Below are positions 55,139 to 63,719 of a DNA stretch of 64,000 nt, in pieces; positions within the stretch are counted from its first letter, which is position 1, and every line of letters starts with the position of its first letter. This DNA is from Pseudomonas fluorescens (GTDB lineage Bacteria; Pseudomonadota; Gammaproteobacteria; Pseudomonadales; Pseudomonadaceae): NCBI RefSeq assembly GCF_001623525.1, contig NZ_CP015225.1, forward strand, positions 4,724,501 to 4,788,500, given 5' to 3'. The notes beneath the pieces were generated by a model. The model did no database searches. It was not told where the DNA came from and saw only the letters and a program-made list of their open reading frames with translations. The position numbers and the translations under genes were made by a program.

Positions 55139-56731
55139 ATGAGTGCTGTGATCGATGACCACGGTCATGCCGGCGCCGACCACGCCCACGGCCCCGCCAA
55201 GGGCCTGATGCGCTGGGTGCTGACCACCAACCACAAGGATATCGGCACGCTGTACCTGTGGTTCGCCTTCTCGATGTTCCTGCTGGGCGGCTCGTTCGCC
55301 ATGGTGATCCGCGCCGAGTTGTTCCAGCCCGGCCTGCAGATCGTGCAGCCGGAATTCTTCAACCAGATGACCACCATGCACGGCCTGGTGATGGTCTTCG
55401 GTGCGGTGATGCCGGCGTTCGTCGGCCTTGCCAACTGGATGATCCCGCTGATGATCGGCGCGCCGGACATGGCCCTGCCACGGATGAACAACTTCAGCTT
55501 CTGGCTGTTGCCGGCGGCGTTCCTGATGCTGGTGTCGACGCTGTTCACCCCGGGGGGCGGGCCGAACTTCGGCTGGACCTTCTATGCGCCGCTGTCCACT
55601 ACCTATGCGCCGGAAAGCGTAACGTTCTTCATCTTTGCCATCCACCTGATGGGCATCAGCTCGATCATGGGCGCGATCAACGTGATCGCCACCATCCTCA
55701 ACCTACGTGCCCCCGGCATGACCCTGATGAAGATGCCGCTGTTCGTCTGGACCTGGCTGATCACCGCGTTCCTGCTGATCGCGGTGATGCCGGTGCTGGC
55801 CGGCTGCGTGACGATGATGCTGATGGACATCCACTTCGGCACCAGCTTCTTCAGTGCCGCCGGTGGCGGTGACCCGGTGCTGTTCCAGCATGTGTTCTGG
55901 TTCTTCGGCCACCCCGAGGTATACATCATGATCCTGCCGGCCTTCGGCGCCGTCAGCTCGATCATTCCGGCCTTCTCGCGCAAACCGTTGTTCGGCTACA
56001 CCTCGATGGTCTATGCCACGGCCGCCATCGCGTTCCTGTCGTTCATCGTCTGGGCGCACCACATGTTCGTGGTCGGCATTCCGCTGGTAGGCGAGCTGTT
56101 CTTCATGTACGCGACCCTGCTGATCGCCGTGCCCACCGGGGTGAAGGTGTTCAATTGGGCCAGCACCATGTGGCAAGGCTCTCTGACCTTCGAGACGCCG
56201 ATGCTGTTTGCCGTCGCGTTCGTGATCCTGTTCTCCATCGGTGGTTTCTCCGGGCTAATGCTGGCCATCGCCCCGGCGGACTTCCAGTACCAGGACACCT
56301 ACTTCGTGGTCGCGCACTTCCACTACGTGCTGGTGCCCGGCGCCATCTTCGGGATTTTCGCCTCGGCCTACTATTGGCTACCGAAATGGACCGGCCATAT
56401 GTACGACGAAACCCTCGGCAAGCTGCACTTCTGGCTGTCGTTCATCGGCATGAACCTGGCGTTCTTCCCGATGCACTTTGTCGGCCTGGCGGGCATGCCC
56501 CGGCGGATTCCTGACTACAACCTGCAGTTCGCCGACTTCAACATGGTCTCGTCCATCGGCGCCTTCATGTTCGGCACCACGCAGATCTTCTTCCTGTTCA
56601 TTGTGATCAAGACCATCCGTGGCGGCGAGCCGGCACCGGCCAAGCCTTGGGATGGTGCTGAAGGCTTGGAGTGGAGCGTGCCGTCGCCAGCGCCGTATCA
56701 CACCTTTACCACGCCGCCGGAAGTGAAATGA
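55139..56731 (+). CDS. coxA: Cytochrome c oxidase subunit I
   Basis: The protein has 530 residues with twelve membrane segments. HGLVMVFGAVMP has a heme a ligand His, HPEVYIMILPAFGAVS contains the His-Tyr cross-link of the CuB site, WAHHMFVVG supplies two CuB histidines, and AHFHYVLVPG binds heme a3 and a. It reduces O2 and pumps protons. GGAGACAGG before ATG 55139 fixes the start. The stop is followed by a REPIN inside the operon. Confidence 0.98.
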   Translation: MSAVIDDHGHAGADHAHGPAKGLMRWVLTTNHKDIGTLYLWFAFSMFLLGGSFAMVIRAELFQPGLQIVQPEFFNQMTTMHGLVMVFGAVMPAFVGLANWMIPLMIGAPDMALPRMNNFSFWLLPAAFLMLVSTLFTPGGGPNFGWTFYAPLSTTYAPESVTFFIFAIHLMGISSIMGAINVIATILNLRAPGMTLMKMPLFVWTWLITAFLLIAVMPVLAGCVTMMLMDIHFGTSFFSAAGGGDPVLFQHVFWFFGHPEVYIMILPAFGAVSSIIPAFSRKPLFGYTSMVYATAAIAFLSFIVWAHHMFVVGIPLVGELFFMYATLLIAVPTGVKVFNWASTMWQGSLTFETPMLFAVAFVILFSIGGFSGLMLAIAPADFQYQDTYFVVAHFHYVLVPGAIFGIFASAYYWLPKWTGHMYDETLGKLHFWLSFIGMNLAFFPMHFVGLAGMPRRIPDYNLQFADFNMVSSIGAFMFGTTQIFFLFIVIKTIRGGEPAPAKPWDGAEGLEWSVPSPAPYHTFTTPPEVK

Positions 56732-56747
56732 GATGACTCATGGAACC

Positions 56748-56830
56748 CCTGTGGGAGCGAGCTTGCTCGCGATGGCGGTCTGCCTGGCACACCGCGTCGC
56801 CTGCATCGCGAGCAAGCTCGCTCCCACAGG
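56748..56830. repeat. REPIN inside the cox operon
   Basis: CCTGTGGGAGCGAGCTTGCT and its reverse complement enclose GATGGCGGTCTGCC / CATCGCG. It is the TGTGGGAGCGAGC variant and lies between coxA and ctaG, where it may fold in the mRNA and alter the ratio of CoxBA to downstream products. Confidence 0.9.
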
Positions 56831-56853
56831 AATACGGGTGAGGGTTGAGGATC

Positions 56854-57405
56854 ATGGCTGATTCGATTTCGATGAAGAAACTGGTCACCCGTCTGTTGCT
56901 GGTGGTGGTGGCCATGTTCGTCTTCGGGTTTGCCCTGGTGCCGATCTACGACGTGATGTGCAAGGCGTTCGGCATCAACGGCAAGACCGCCGGGCAATAC
57001 GAAGGCGAGCAGACCGTCGATGAATCACGCCAGGTTCGCGTGCAGTTCCTGTCGACCAATTCGGTGGACATGCCCTGGGACTTCTACCCCAAGGGCGATC
57101 AGTTGGTGGTCCAGCCGGGGGCGGTGAACGAAATGGTCTTTGTCGCCCACAACCCCACCGACCGGCCAATGAGTGCCCAGGCGGTGCCGAGCATCGCGCC
57201 GAGCAACGCAGCGGCGTATTTCCACAAGACCGAGTGTTTTTGTTTTACCCAGCAAGTGCTGCAACCCGGCGAACGCATCGAAATGCCCATGCGCTTCATC
57301 GTTGACCGGGACATGCCCAAGGAAGTGAAGCACCTGACGCTGTCCTACACGCTGTTCGATATCACCGCTCGTCATCCACCGGTGGCTCTAAACACTGACC
57401 GATAG
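56854..57405 (+). CDS. ctaG: Cytochrome c oxidase assembly protein CtaG (Cox11)
   Basis: The protein has 183 residues: one N-terminal membrane anchor (about 8-30) and a periplasmic immunoglobulin-like domain. The copper motif ECFCFTQQVLQPGE holds the CxC of Cox11. It delivers copper to CuB of CoxA. ATG 56854 is three codons inside a TTG-start reading; GAGG lies upstream. It lies between a REPIN and coxC. Confidence 0.96.
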   Translation: MADSISMKKLVTRLLLVVVAMFVFGFALVPIYDVMCKAFGINGKTAGQYEGEQTVDESRQVRVQFLSTNSVDMPWDFYPKGDQLVVQPGAVNEMVFVAHNPTDRPMSAQAVPSIAPSNAAAYFHKTECFCFTQQVLQPGERIEMPMRFIVDRDMPKEVKHLTLSYTLFDITARHPPVALNTDR

Positions 57406-57429
57406 CGTGCCCGATAAGGAGAACAATAA

Positions 57430-58317
57430 ATGGCAACTCACGAACACTATTACGTTCCGGCCCAGAGCAAATGGCCGATCATCGCCACGGTCGGGATGTT
57501 CGTCACGGTGTATGGCCTGGCCACCTGGTTCAACGACCTGAAGGCCGCCCGGCCGGATTCCCACGGGCCGCTGATCTTTTTCGTCGGCGGCCTGCTGCTG
57601 GCCTACATGCTGTTCGGCTGGTTCGGCGCGGTGATCAAGGAAAGCCGCGCCGGGCTCTACAGCGCGCAGCTCGACCGCTCGTTCCGCTGGGGCATGAGCT
57701 GGTTCATCTTTTCCGAAGTGATGTTCTTCATCGCGTTCTTCGGCGCCCTGTTCTATGTGCGCATGATCTCCGCGCCCGGCCTGGCGGGTGAAGGCACCAA
57801 GGGCCTGTCACACATGCTCTGGCCGAGCTTCGAGTTCGCCTGGCCGCTGCTGAACAACCCCGATCCGAAACTCTTCCCGGCGCCCAAGGACGTCATCAGC
57901 CCCTGGGGCTTGCCGCTGCTCAACACGGTGCTGCTGGTCAGCTCCAGCGTCACCGTCACCATCGCCCACCATGCCTTGAAAAAAGGCCATCGTGGCGCGC
58001 TGAAACTCTGGCTGGCGATCACCGTGCTGCTGGGTTGCGCCTTCCTGGGCTTCCAGGCCGAGGAATACATCCACGCTTATAAAGAGCTGGGCCTGACCCT
58101 GGGTTCCGGCGTCTACGGCGCGACCTTCTTCATGCTCACCGGTTTCCACGGCGCCCACGTCACCATCGGCACGATCATCCTGTTCGTCATGCTGATGCGC
58201 ATCATGCGCGGGCACTTCGACAACGAGCACCAGTTCGGCTTCGAGGCGGCGAGCTGGTATTGGCACTTCGTCGACGTGGTGTGGATCGGCTTGTTCGTCT
58301 TCGTCTACGTGCTCTGA
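57430..58317 (+). CDS. coxC: Cytochrome c oxidase subunit III
   Basis: The protein has 295 residues and seven hydrophobic segments. KAARPDSHGPLIFFVGGLLLA, WGMSWFIFSEVMFFIAFFGA and the C-terminal FHGAHVTIGTIILFVMLM and YWHFVDVVWIGLFVFVYVL are COX3 hallmarks. It stabilises the CoxAB core. AAGGAGAAC lies before the ATG. A convergent small gene follows within 9 bp of its stop. Confidence 0.98.
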   Translation: MATHEHYYVPAQSKWPIIATVGMFVTVYGLATWFNDLKAARPDSHGPLIFFVGGLLLAYMLFGWFGAVIKESRAGLYSAQLDRSFRWGMSWFIFSEVMFFIAFFGALFYVRMISAPGLAGEGTKGLSHMLWPSFEFAWPLLNNPDPKLFPAPKDVISPWGLPLLNTVLLVSSSVTVTIAHHALKKGHRGALKLWLAITVLLGCAFLGFQAEEYIHAYKELGLTLGSGVYGATFFMLTGFHGAHVTIGTIILFVMLMRIMRGHFDNEHQFGFEAASWYWHFVDVVWIGLFVFVYVL

Positions 58318-58325
58318 AACCAACG

Positions 58326-58529
58326 TTACCAGGGTGCGTGGGAGACCAACTGGCCGCTGAAAAAGCCCCAGGCGATCAAGCCGACGGTGGCGGCGGCCAG
58401 GCTGACCCGAATCGCCAGGGCGATGACCAGGCGATTGGAACTGCTGTCGTCCTTGACCAGAAAAAACAGACCACTGAACAGGCTGGCAATCGTGGCAATC
58501 AGCATCAGGACGATGGCTGCTTTTAGCAT
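58326..58529 (-). CDS. DUF2909 twin-transmembrane protein
   Basis: The protein has 67 residues with two hydrophobic helices (LKAAIVLMLIATIASLFSGLFFLV and VIALAIRVSLAAATVGLIAWGFF) around a short charged loop KDDSSSNR. GGAG lies 9 nt before ATG 58529; a GTG at 58538 is too close to it. It is inverted within the cox cluster, so it has its own promoter or depends on antisense-orientation transcription. Family function unknown, presumably oxidase-related by conserved position. Confidence 0.9.
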   Translation of the reverse strand: MLKAAIVLMLIATIASLFSGLFFLVKDDSSSNRLVIALAIRVSLAAATVGLIAWGFFSGQLVSHAPW

Positions 58530-58599
58530 TAGGGACACTCCGGGGGGACGCGATGCACGTGAGTATAGCTATCCCGTTCGACGGCTTTCGGACGGCACC

Positions 58600-59337
58600 A
58601 TGAAAGGCTTCCGGCCGGGCATCGTGCCGTCTTTGGTGGTGGCCGTGTTGGTGCCGGTGATGGTGTGCCTGGGGTTCTGGCAATTGAGCCGGGGCGAACA
58701 GAAGCGTGTGCTCATGGACACTTACGCCGAGCGCCGCGTGGCGCCGCCGATGGACAGCACCGAGCTGGCACACACCAGCGATCCAGCCTTTCGAGCGGTC
58801 ATACTGCAGGGCCAGTTCGACGCCGAGCACAGCATCCTGCTGGATAACCGCCAACACGACGGCAAGGTCGGCGTGGAGTTGCTGCAACCGTTCCTCGACC
58901 ACCGGACCGGGCTCTGGCTGCTGGTCAATCGCGGCTGGCTGCCCTGGCCGGACCGGCGTACCCCGCCGGTCTTTGACACGCCAGAACAATCCGTCAGCCT
59001 CCAGGCCTGGGTCTATGTCGCACCGGGCGCGACGTTCCAGCTTCACCCCGACCCGACGGGCGCCCCCTGGCCGCGCCTGGTCACCGCCATCGAGCCGGAC
59101 AAGCTCTGGGCCGACCTGGGCCGCAACGGCTTCGCCTATGAAATGCGCCAACAAAACGGCCCCGGCGCCTACCGGACCGATTGGCCGGTGGTGGCCATGG
59201 GGCCGGAAAAACACCTCGGTTATGCCGTGCAGTGGTTCGCCATGGCGGCGGCGCTGTTCGGCCTTTTTCTTTATCTCGGATGGCACAACGCAGGGAGACA
59301 CCATGGGAAGCACCATGAATCCAACCAACACGTCTGA
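58600..59337 (+). CDS. SURF1-family oxidase assembly protein
   Basis: The protein has 245 residues. N-terminal and C-terminal membrane segments (about 7-24 and 212-230) flank a periplasmic domain. WQLSRGEQKR, the VILQGQFDAEHSILLDNRQHDGKVGVELLQPF block and VNRGWLPWP are the SURF1 motifs; the last segment YAVQWFAMAAALFGLFLYL is also conserved. It helps insert heme a into CoxA. The start is ATG 58600 with a weak Shine-Dalgarno. It overlaps the next gene by 35 bp. Confidence 0.93.
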   Translation: MKGFRPGIVPSLVVAVLVPVMVCLGFWQLSRGEQKRVLMDTYAERRVAPPMDSTELAHTSDPAFRAVILQGQFDAEHSILLDNRQHDGKVGVELLQPFLDHRTGLWLLVNRGWLPWPDRRTPPVFDTPEQSVSLQAWVYVAPGATFQLHPDPTGAPWPRLVTAIEPDKLWADLGRNGFAYEMRQQNGPGAYRTDWPVVAMGPEKHLGYAVQWFAMAAALFGLFLYLGWHNAGRHHGKHHESNQHV

Positions 59338-59896
59338 GGCGCCCGCGGCACACAACCGTCGCAAGGGCCGCGTGCAATTGCTGCTGATCGTGCTCGGGGT
59401 GATCGGCCCGATGATCCTGGCCACCGGCATGTACAAGTTCCAGTTCTGGGTGCCCGACAGCCGCAGCTACCACGGCGAACTGATCGGCACCGGCCAGACC
59501 CGCGCCGAGATCGGGGTACAGGCCGATGAGCAACGCTGGCAGATTTTGGTCACGGCGCCACAGGAATGCTCGGTGGATTGCCGGCAACTGGTGTACCTGG
59601 CCCGACAAGTCCAGATCGGCCTGGGCCGCGAAGCCTCTCGCGCCAGCCATGCCCTGGCGGTGGCGCAACCGTTGGACGCCGAGTACGACGCCCAACTGCA
59701 GCGCGAATACCCGCAATTGCAACGCTACCCACTGGACCTGCCGGCCTATCAGAAAGGCGCCCAGGGCTCCGGTGGCGCCCAACTATGGATCATCGACCCC
59801 CACAGCAACCTGGTGCTGCGCTACGACGCTCGGGTCAAGGGCAAGGACCTGCTCAACGACCTGCGCCATTTGCTGAAACTGTCGAACATCGGATGA
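59303..59896 (+). CDS. Cox cluster membrane protein of unknown function (PA0111-like)
   Basis: The protein has 197 residues: one membrane helix (about 25-45, VQLLLIVLGVIGPMILATGMY), then a periplasmic domain with a CSVDC motif (about residue 90-95) and an ending WIIDPHSNLVLRYDARVKGKDLLNDLRHLL that resembles the end of Sco/thioredoxin-like proteins. The CxxxC spacing as in Sco suggests copper or thiol chemistry in CuA assembly. ATG 59303 (GGGAG upstream) overlaps SURF1 by 35 bp; ATG 59315 is an alternative. Confidence 0.85.
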   Translation: MGSTMNPTNTSEAPAAHNRRKGRVQLLLIVLGVIGPMILATGMYKFQFWVPDSRSYHGELIGTGQTRAEIGVQADEQRWQILVTAPQECSVDCRQLVYLARQVQIGLGREASRASHALAVAQPLDAEYDAQLQREYPQLQRYPLDLPAYQKGAQGSGGAQLWIIDPHSNLVLRYDARVKGKDLLNDLRHLLKLSNIG

Positions 59897-59906
59897 GGGC
59901 ATCGAC

Positions 59907-60986
59907 ATGGCCAAACCAGGATTTCGCCTCGCGCTGTTTGCCACGCTGCTGGCATTGATCGTCGTCCTGCTGGGCGCCTACACCCGGCTGACCCACGCCG
60001 GCCTCGGCTGCCCCGACTGGCCCGGTTGCTACGGGTTCATCAGCGTGCCCAAGAGCGAAGCCCAACTGGCCCACGCCGAGTTGCACTTTCCCGACACCCC
60101 GGTGGAAGCCCACAAGGGTTGGAACGAGATGGTCCATCGCTACTTCGCCGGGGGCCTGGGCTTGATGATCGTAGCGTTGGCGGCACGGTCCTGGATGAAC
60201 CGCCACCGTCCGGGCCAGCCATTGAAGTTGCCACTGTTCCTGCTGGCCGTGGTCTTTGCGCAAGCGGCGTTCGGCATGTGGACCGTGACCCTGAAACTCT
60301 GGCCACAAGTGGTCACCGGGCATTTGCTGGGCGGCTTCGCGACGTTGAGCCTGCTGTTTCTGCTGACCTTGAGATTGTCCGGCGTGCTGCCGGCGCTGAC
60401 CGTGCCCAAACGCCTGCAACACTGGGCCACCGCCGGGCTGCTGCTGGTGATCGGCCAGATCGCCCTCGGCGGCTGGGTCAGCTCCAATTACGCCGCCGTG
60501 GCCTGCATCGATTTCCCCACCTGCCACGGCCAATGGCTGCCACCGGCCGATTTTGCCAACGGCTTTCACCTGACCCAGCACATCGGCCCGAACTACCTGG
60601 GCGGGCAACTGGACAGCGACGCCCGTACCGCCATCCACCTGACCCACCGCATCGGCGCGTTGCTGGTGACCGTGGTACTGCTGGGGCTGGCCTGGCAATT
60701 GAAAACCGTCGGCATGACCCGCCTGGCCGGCCTGGTGCTGATCGCACTAGGGGCCCAGATCACCCTGGGCATCAGCAACGTGCTGTTTCATCTGCCGCTG
60801 CCGGTGGCCGTCGCCCACAACGCCGGGGGCGCCGCACTGCTGCTGACCCTGGTGCTGGTCAATTATCATGCCCGCACCAGCCTGGTCCGGGTCAAGCATC
60901 AAGTCCCGCTGCGCTGGCGGTTCAACCCGCATAAACACAGCGCCAGCCCCATAACTATAAAAGGAGAGATGCCATGGCAACCTTGA
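59907..60986 (+). CDS. ctaA: Heme A synthase
   Basis: The protein has 359 residues, with eight membrane segments in two four-helix halves. [18 protein letters not shown] holds the conserved Cys and the first-half His, [13 protein letters not shown] the second, and in the second half [23 protein letters not shown] and [12 protein letters not shown] repeat the pattern. It oxidises the C8 methyl of heme O to give heme A. Its last 13 bp overlap cyoE/ctaB, so they are coupled. Confidence 0.96.
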   Translation: MAKPGFRLALFATLLALIVVLLGAYTRLTHAGLGCPDWPGCYGFISVPKSEAQLAHAELHFPDTPVEAHKGWNEMVHRYFAGGLGLMIVALAARSWMNRHRPGQPLKLPLFLLAVVFAQAAFGMWTVTLKLWPQVVTGHLLGGFATLSLLFLLTLRLSGVLPALTVPKRLQHWATAGLLLVIGQIALGGWVSSNYAAVACIDFPTCHGQWLPPADFANGFHLTQHIGPNYLGGQLDSDARTAIHLTHRIGALLVTVVLLGLAWQLKTVGMTRLAGLVLIALGAQITLGISNVLFHLPLPVAVAHNAGGAALLLTLVLVNYHARTSLVRVKHQVPLRWRFNPHKHSASPITIKGEMPWQP

Positions 60987-61873
60987 CCGGTGAACGCCAC
61001 AGCCAAGCGATCTGGCGCGATTACCTGGAGCTGACCAAGCCCAAAGTGGTGGTGCTGATGCTGATCACCTCACTGGTGGGCATGTTCCTCGCCACCCGCG
61101 CCGGCGTACCGTGGACGGTGCTGGTATTCGGCAACCTGGGCATCGCCCTGTGTGCCGGCGGCGCGGCGGCGGTCAACCATGTAGTGGACCGGCGCATCGA
61201 CGCGGTGATGGCCCGCACCCATAAACGCCCCTTGGCCGAAGGGCGGATTTCCCCAGCCGCCGCCCTGACCTTCGCCCTGGCCCTGGCCGTGATCGGCCAG
61301 GCCTTGCTGCTGGCCTTCACCAACCCGCTGACCGCCTGGCTGACCCTCGCCTCACTGCTCGGTTATGCGGTGGTCTACACCGGCTTCCTCAAGCGCGCAA
61401 CGCCGCAGAACATCGTCATCGGCGGCTTGGCCGGCGCGGCGCCACCGCTGCTGGGCTGGGTCGCGGCCACCGGGCATGTCAGCGCCGAACCACTGCTGCT
61501 GGTGCTGATCATCTTCGCCTGGACCCCACCGCACTTCTGGGCCCTGGCGATCCACCGCAAAGAAGAATACGCCAAGGCCGACATCCCGATGCTGCCGGTG
61601 ACCCACGGCGAGCACTACACCAAGGTGCATATCCTGCTGTACACCCTGGTGCTGCTGGCGGTGAGCCTGATGCCGTTCGTGATCCAGATGAGCGGCATGC
61701 TCTACCTGATTTGCGCGCTGGTGCTCGGCGCCCGGTTCCTGCAATGGGCCGTGGTGTTGTACCGTGGCAGTCGGCCGCACGCGGCGATCAATACGTTCAA
61801 GTACTCTATTTATTACTTGTTCCTGCTGTTCATCGCCCTGCTTGTAGATCATTACTTACTGTTGAGCCTATGA
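60974..61873 (+). CDS. ctaB: Protoheme IX farnesyltransferase
   Basis: The protein has 299 residues and nine membrane segments. The prenyltransferase motif [21 protein letters not shown] binds farnesyl diphosphate. It makes heme O, the substrate of CtaA. AAGGAGAG before ATG 60974 lies within the end of ctaA. The downstream sco gene starts in its last codons (ATGA). The paralogous cyoE of bo3 oxidase would be elsewhere. Confidence 0.97.
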   Translation: MATLTGERHSQAIWRDYLELTKPKVVVLMLITSLVGMFLATRAGVPWTVLVFGNLGIALCAGGAAAVNHVVDRRIDAVMARTHKRPLAEGRISPAAALTFALALAVIGQALLLAFTNPLTAWLTLASLLGYAVVYTGFLKRATPQNIVIGGLAGAAPPLLGWVAATGHVSAEPLLLVLIIFAWTPPHFWALAIHRKEEYAKADIPMLPVTHGEHYTKVHILLYTLVLLAVSLMPFVIQMSGMLYLICALVLGARFLQWAVVLYRGSRPHAAINTFKYSIYYLFLLFIALLVDHYLLLSL

Positions 61874-62505
61874 CTCGAACCCAGAAAACCGTCTTCATCC
61901 TCGTGGCCGTGATCGCACTGATCCTCGGCCTGACCATCAACAAGGTGCTGTCGGGCAAAGGCCAGGGCGACCCGACCGCGCTGATCGACGCCGGCATCAT
62001 CCTGCTGCCCCAGAGCCGCAACCTGCCGGACGTGAAAATGACCGACCAGGACGGCCAGCCCGTGGCGATGGACGGGTTGAAAGACAAATGGAGCCTGCTG
62101 TTCTTCGGCTACACCTTCTGCCCGGACATCTGCCCGACCACCCTCGCCCAACTGCGCCAGATCAAAAGCGAGTTGCCGAAAGAGGCTGTGGATAAGTTGC
62201 AGATCGTACTGGTCAGCGTCGACCCGAACCGCGACACGCCCAAGCAGCTGAAGCAGTATCTGGGGTACTTTGATCCGCAGTTCATTGGGCTGACGGCTTC
62301 GTCGGTTGAAGACCTGCAAAAACTGGCGAATGCGGTGAGCATTCCGTTTATTCCGGCGGATACCAGTAAACCTAACTACACGGTTGATCACAGCGGCAAC
62401 CTGGCGGTGATTGGGCCGGACGGTACTCAGCGTGGGTTTATTCGTGCGCCGTTGAATAATCAGAAGCTGGTGGCGCAGTTGCCGGAAATGCTGAAGCGCA
62501 AATAA
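61870..62505 (+). CDS. SCO1/SenC copper chaperone
   Basis: The protein has 211 residues: an N-terminal membrane anchor (about 8-26) and a thioredoxin-fold periplasmic domain. The copper site is C84, C88 ([15 protein letters not shown]) and H174 ([11 protein letters not shown]). It loads CuA in CoxB. ATG 61870 overlaps the ctaB stop by 4 bp (ATGA), closing the ten-gene cox cluster. The following gap holds degenerate REPs. Confidence 0.96.
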   Translation: MTRTQKTVFILVAVIALILGLTINKVLSGKGQGDPTALIDAGIILLPQSRNLPDVKMTDQDGQPVAMDGLKDKWSLLFFGYTFCPDICPTTLAQLRQIKSELPKEAVDKLQIVLVSVDPNRDTPKQLKQYLGYFDPQFIGLTASSVEDLQKLANAVSIPFIPADTSKPNYTVDHSGNLAVIGPDGTQRGFIRAPLNNQKLVAQLPEMLKRK

Positions 62506-62951
62506 CCTCCGAGGGGCACACCGCTCAGCTAAGCCATCCCGATTCCTTGTGGTGAGGAAGTCCCTTGTGGCAATGAAATCCATTGTGGCGAGGGAGCTTG
62601 CTCCCGCTGGGCTGCGCAGCAGCCCCCGAAAAGCTGAACACGATCAACATGGCACAACGCGATGACTGGCCTCCAGCCCCCAATCTCTCTGTGGGAGCTG
62701 GTGAACACAGTATCTGCAACAGCCCCCAATCCCTGTGGGAGCGAGCTTGCTCGCGATGAAATCGACACGGTTCCAGACCAAAACAAGTCACCCGCATCGT
62801 CGACAAACCCTGCTCCTACAGACCCCACCTACACCCCACCACCAACCCACGCATCCTTGCGCCTTTGCCTACAACTACGCCAGAATCCGCCCGCTTGTGC
62901 GCCTTGTCCCGGGGTTCTATTGTTTTCCTGCCACTGCCCATCAGTGGTCGG
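62506..62951. repeat. 446-bp gap with degenerate REP copies
   Basis: A GTGGCGAGGGAGCTTGCTCC half-element with GCTGGGCTGCGCAGCAGCCC lies at 62583-62628 without its right arm. A TGTGGGAGCGAGCTTGCTCG half follows at 62733-62758, and fragments (CTTGTGGCAATG, CTGTGGGAGCTGG) between them look like decayed copies. From about 62770 to 62880 the sequence is C- and A-rich (TACACCCCACCACC) without a plausible gene. Confidence 0.75.
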
Positions 62952-63136
62952 GTTTAGTAGCCCGGTTAAGGATACGGTCGCATGAGTCTCATCAGTCGGG
63001 CATTGCCCGCACTCGATGGTGGCTGTGCGCATGGCGCCTTCGGGCGCGCCGGGTTTTCCGTTGTCCTACCGGTCTACTAACTTGCGCACAGCTGCCTCCC
63101 TTTCGTTTAGTAGCGAGACGGTAGCGGCCTACTAAC
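62952..63136 (+). other. Structured leader with four alternating complementary arms
   Basis: GTTTAGTAG occurs at 62952-62960 and 63105-63113, and CTACTAAC at 63074-63081 and 63129-63136. The first pair extends: 62952-62976 (GTTTAGTAGCCCGGTTAAGG) is complementary to about 63056-63081 (GTCCTACCGGTCTACTAAC) with few mismatches. Inside are small hairpins: CGGGCATTGCCCG (62998-63010) and GGCGCC-TTCG-GGCGC (about 63033-63047). The second pair closes a short hairpin ending 2 nt before the Shine-Dalgarno of the next gene. Arms 2 and 3 can also pair with each other. Confidence 0.65.
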
Positions 63137-63151
63137 AAAGGAAACGTGAAA

Positions 63152-63514
63152 ATGTTCAAAGCAACTCCAAATCCCCCAGATGCAGACCCCACCCCGCAAT
63201 CCGCAAAATCCAAAGCCAAGCAGCAAGACGAAACCACCAAACGCGTGCTCGATCACTACCTGCTGCCGAAATCTGAAAAATCTAAAGATGAACCAAAACC
63301 GGGCCAGCTATTCACCGTCGTGAAAGGCCTCGATAACGAATGCTTGCTCGCCAACCTCAGTGAGACGCTGGCTTCGGCTGATGCGATGGTGAGTGATCTG
63401 GCGTTCGACCTGAAAGGCTCGCGGCGTCATTTGGCGCTGGGGATTCAGCAGTTGATTGAGCTGAGCTCGTTGTTGGCGAATCAGGTATTGGATAATGTGG
63501 AGCCGGGGCGGTAG
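63152..63514 (+). CDS. DUF6124 / DUF3077-like small protein
   Basis: The protein has 120 residues, soluble, without a signal sequence. MFKATPNPPDADPTPQSAKS is a Pro-rich start found widely in this Pseudomonas family, followed by a basic linker and a helical C-terminal domain (LFTVVKGLDNECLLANLSETLASADAMVSDLAFDL, LALGIQQLIELSSLLANQVLD). AAGGA at 63138-63142 suits ATG 63152; GTG 63146 is too close to it. Pseudomonas genomes often carry several copies. No function is known. Confidence 0.82.
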   Translation: MFKATPNPPDADPTPQSAKSKAKQQDETTKRVLDHYLLPKSEKSKDEPKPGQLFTVVKGLDNECLLANLSETLASADAMVSDLAFDLKGSRRHLALGIQQLIELSSLLANQVLDNVEPGR

Positions 63515-63531
63515 GTAGGCTGTTCCCAACG

Positions 63532-63560
63532 GAAAAACCCGGCGTTCTGCGTCGGGTTTT
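63532..63560 (+). terminator. Terminator after the DUF6124 gene
   Basis: AAAAACCCGGCG and CGTCGGGTTTT pair (one G-T) around TTCTG, with T4 at the end. A moderately strong intrinsic terminator. Confidence 0.75.
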
Positions 63561-63719
63561 AGTGCGTTCATCCATAGACGTGAACGAGTTCTCTCTAAAC
63601 AAGAACTCTTCCAACAACAATCGCTCCTCACCTTCCACACAGCCCTTTTAGCGAAAGGCTGAAAACGGCCAGAAGACCTATGGAACTTGGGGCAGTTTAT
63701 TTCTGATTTTGCAGCGGGT

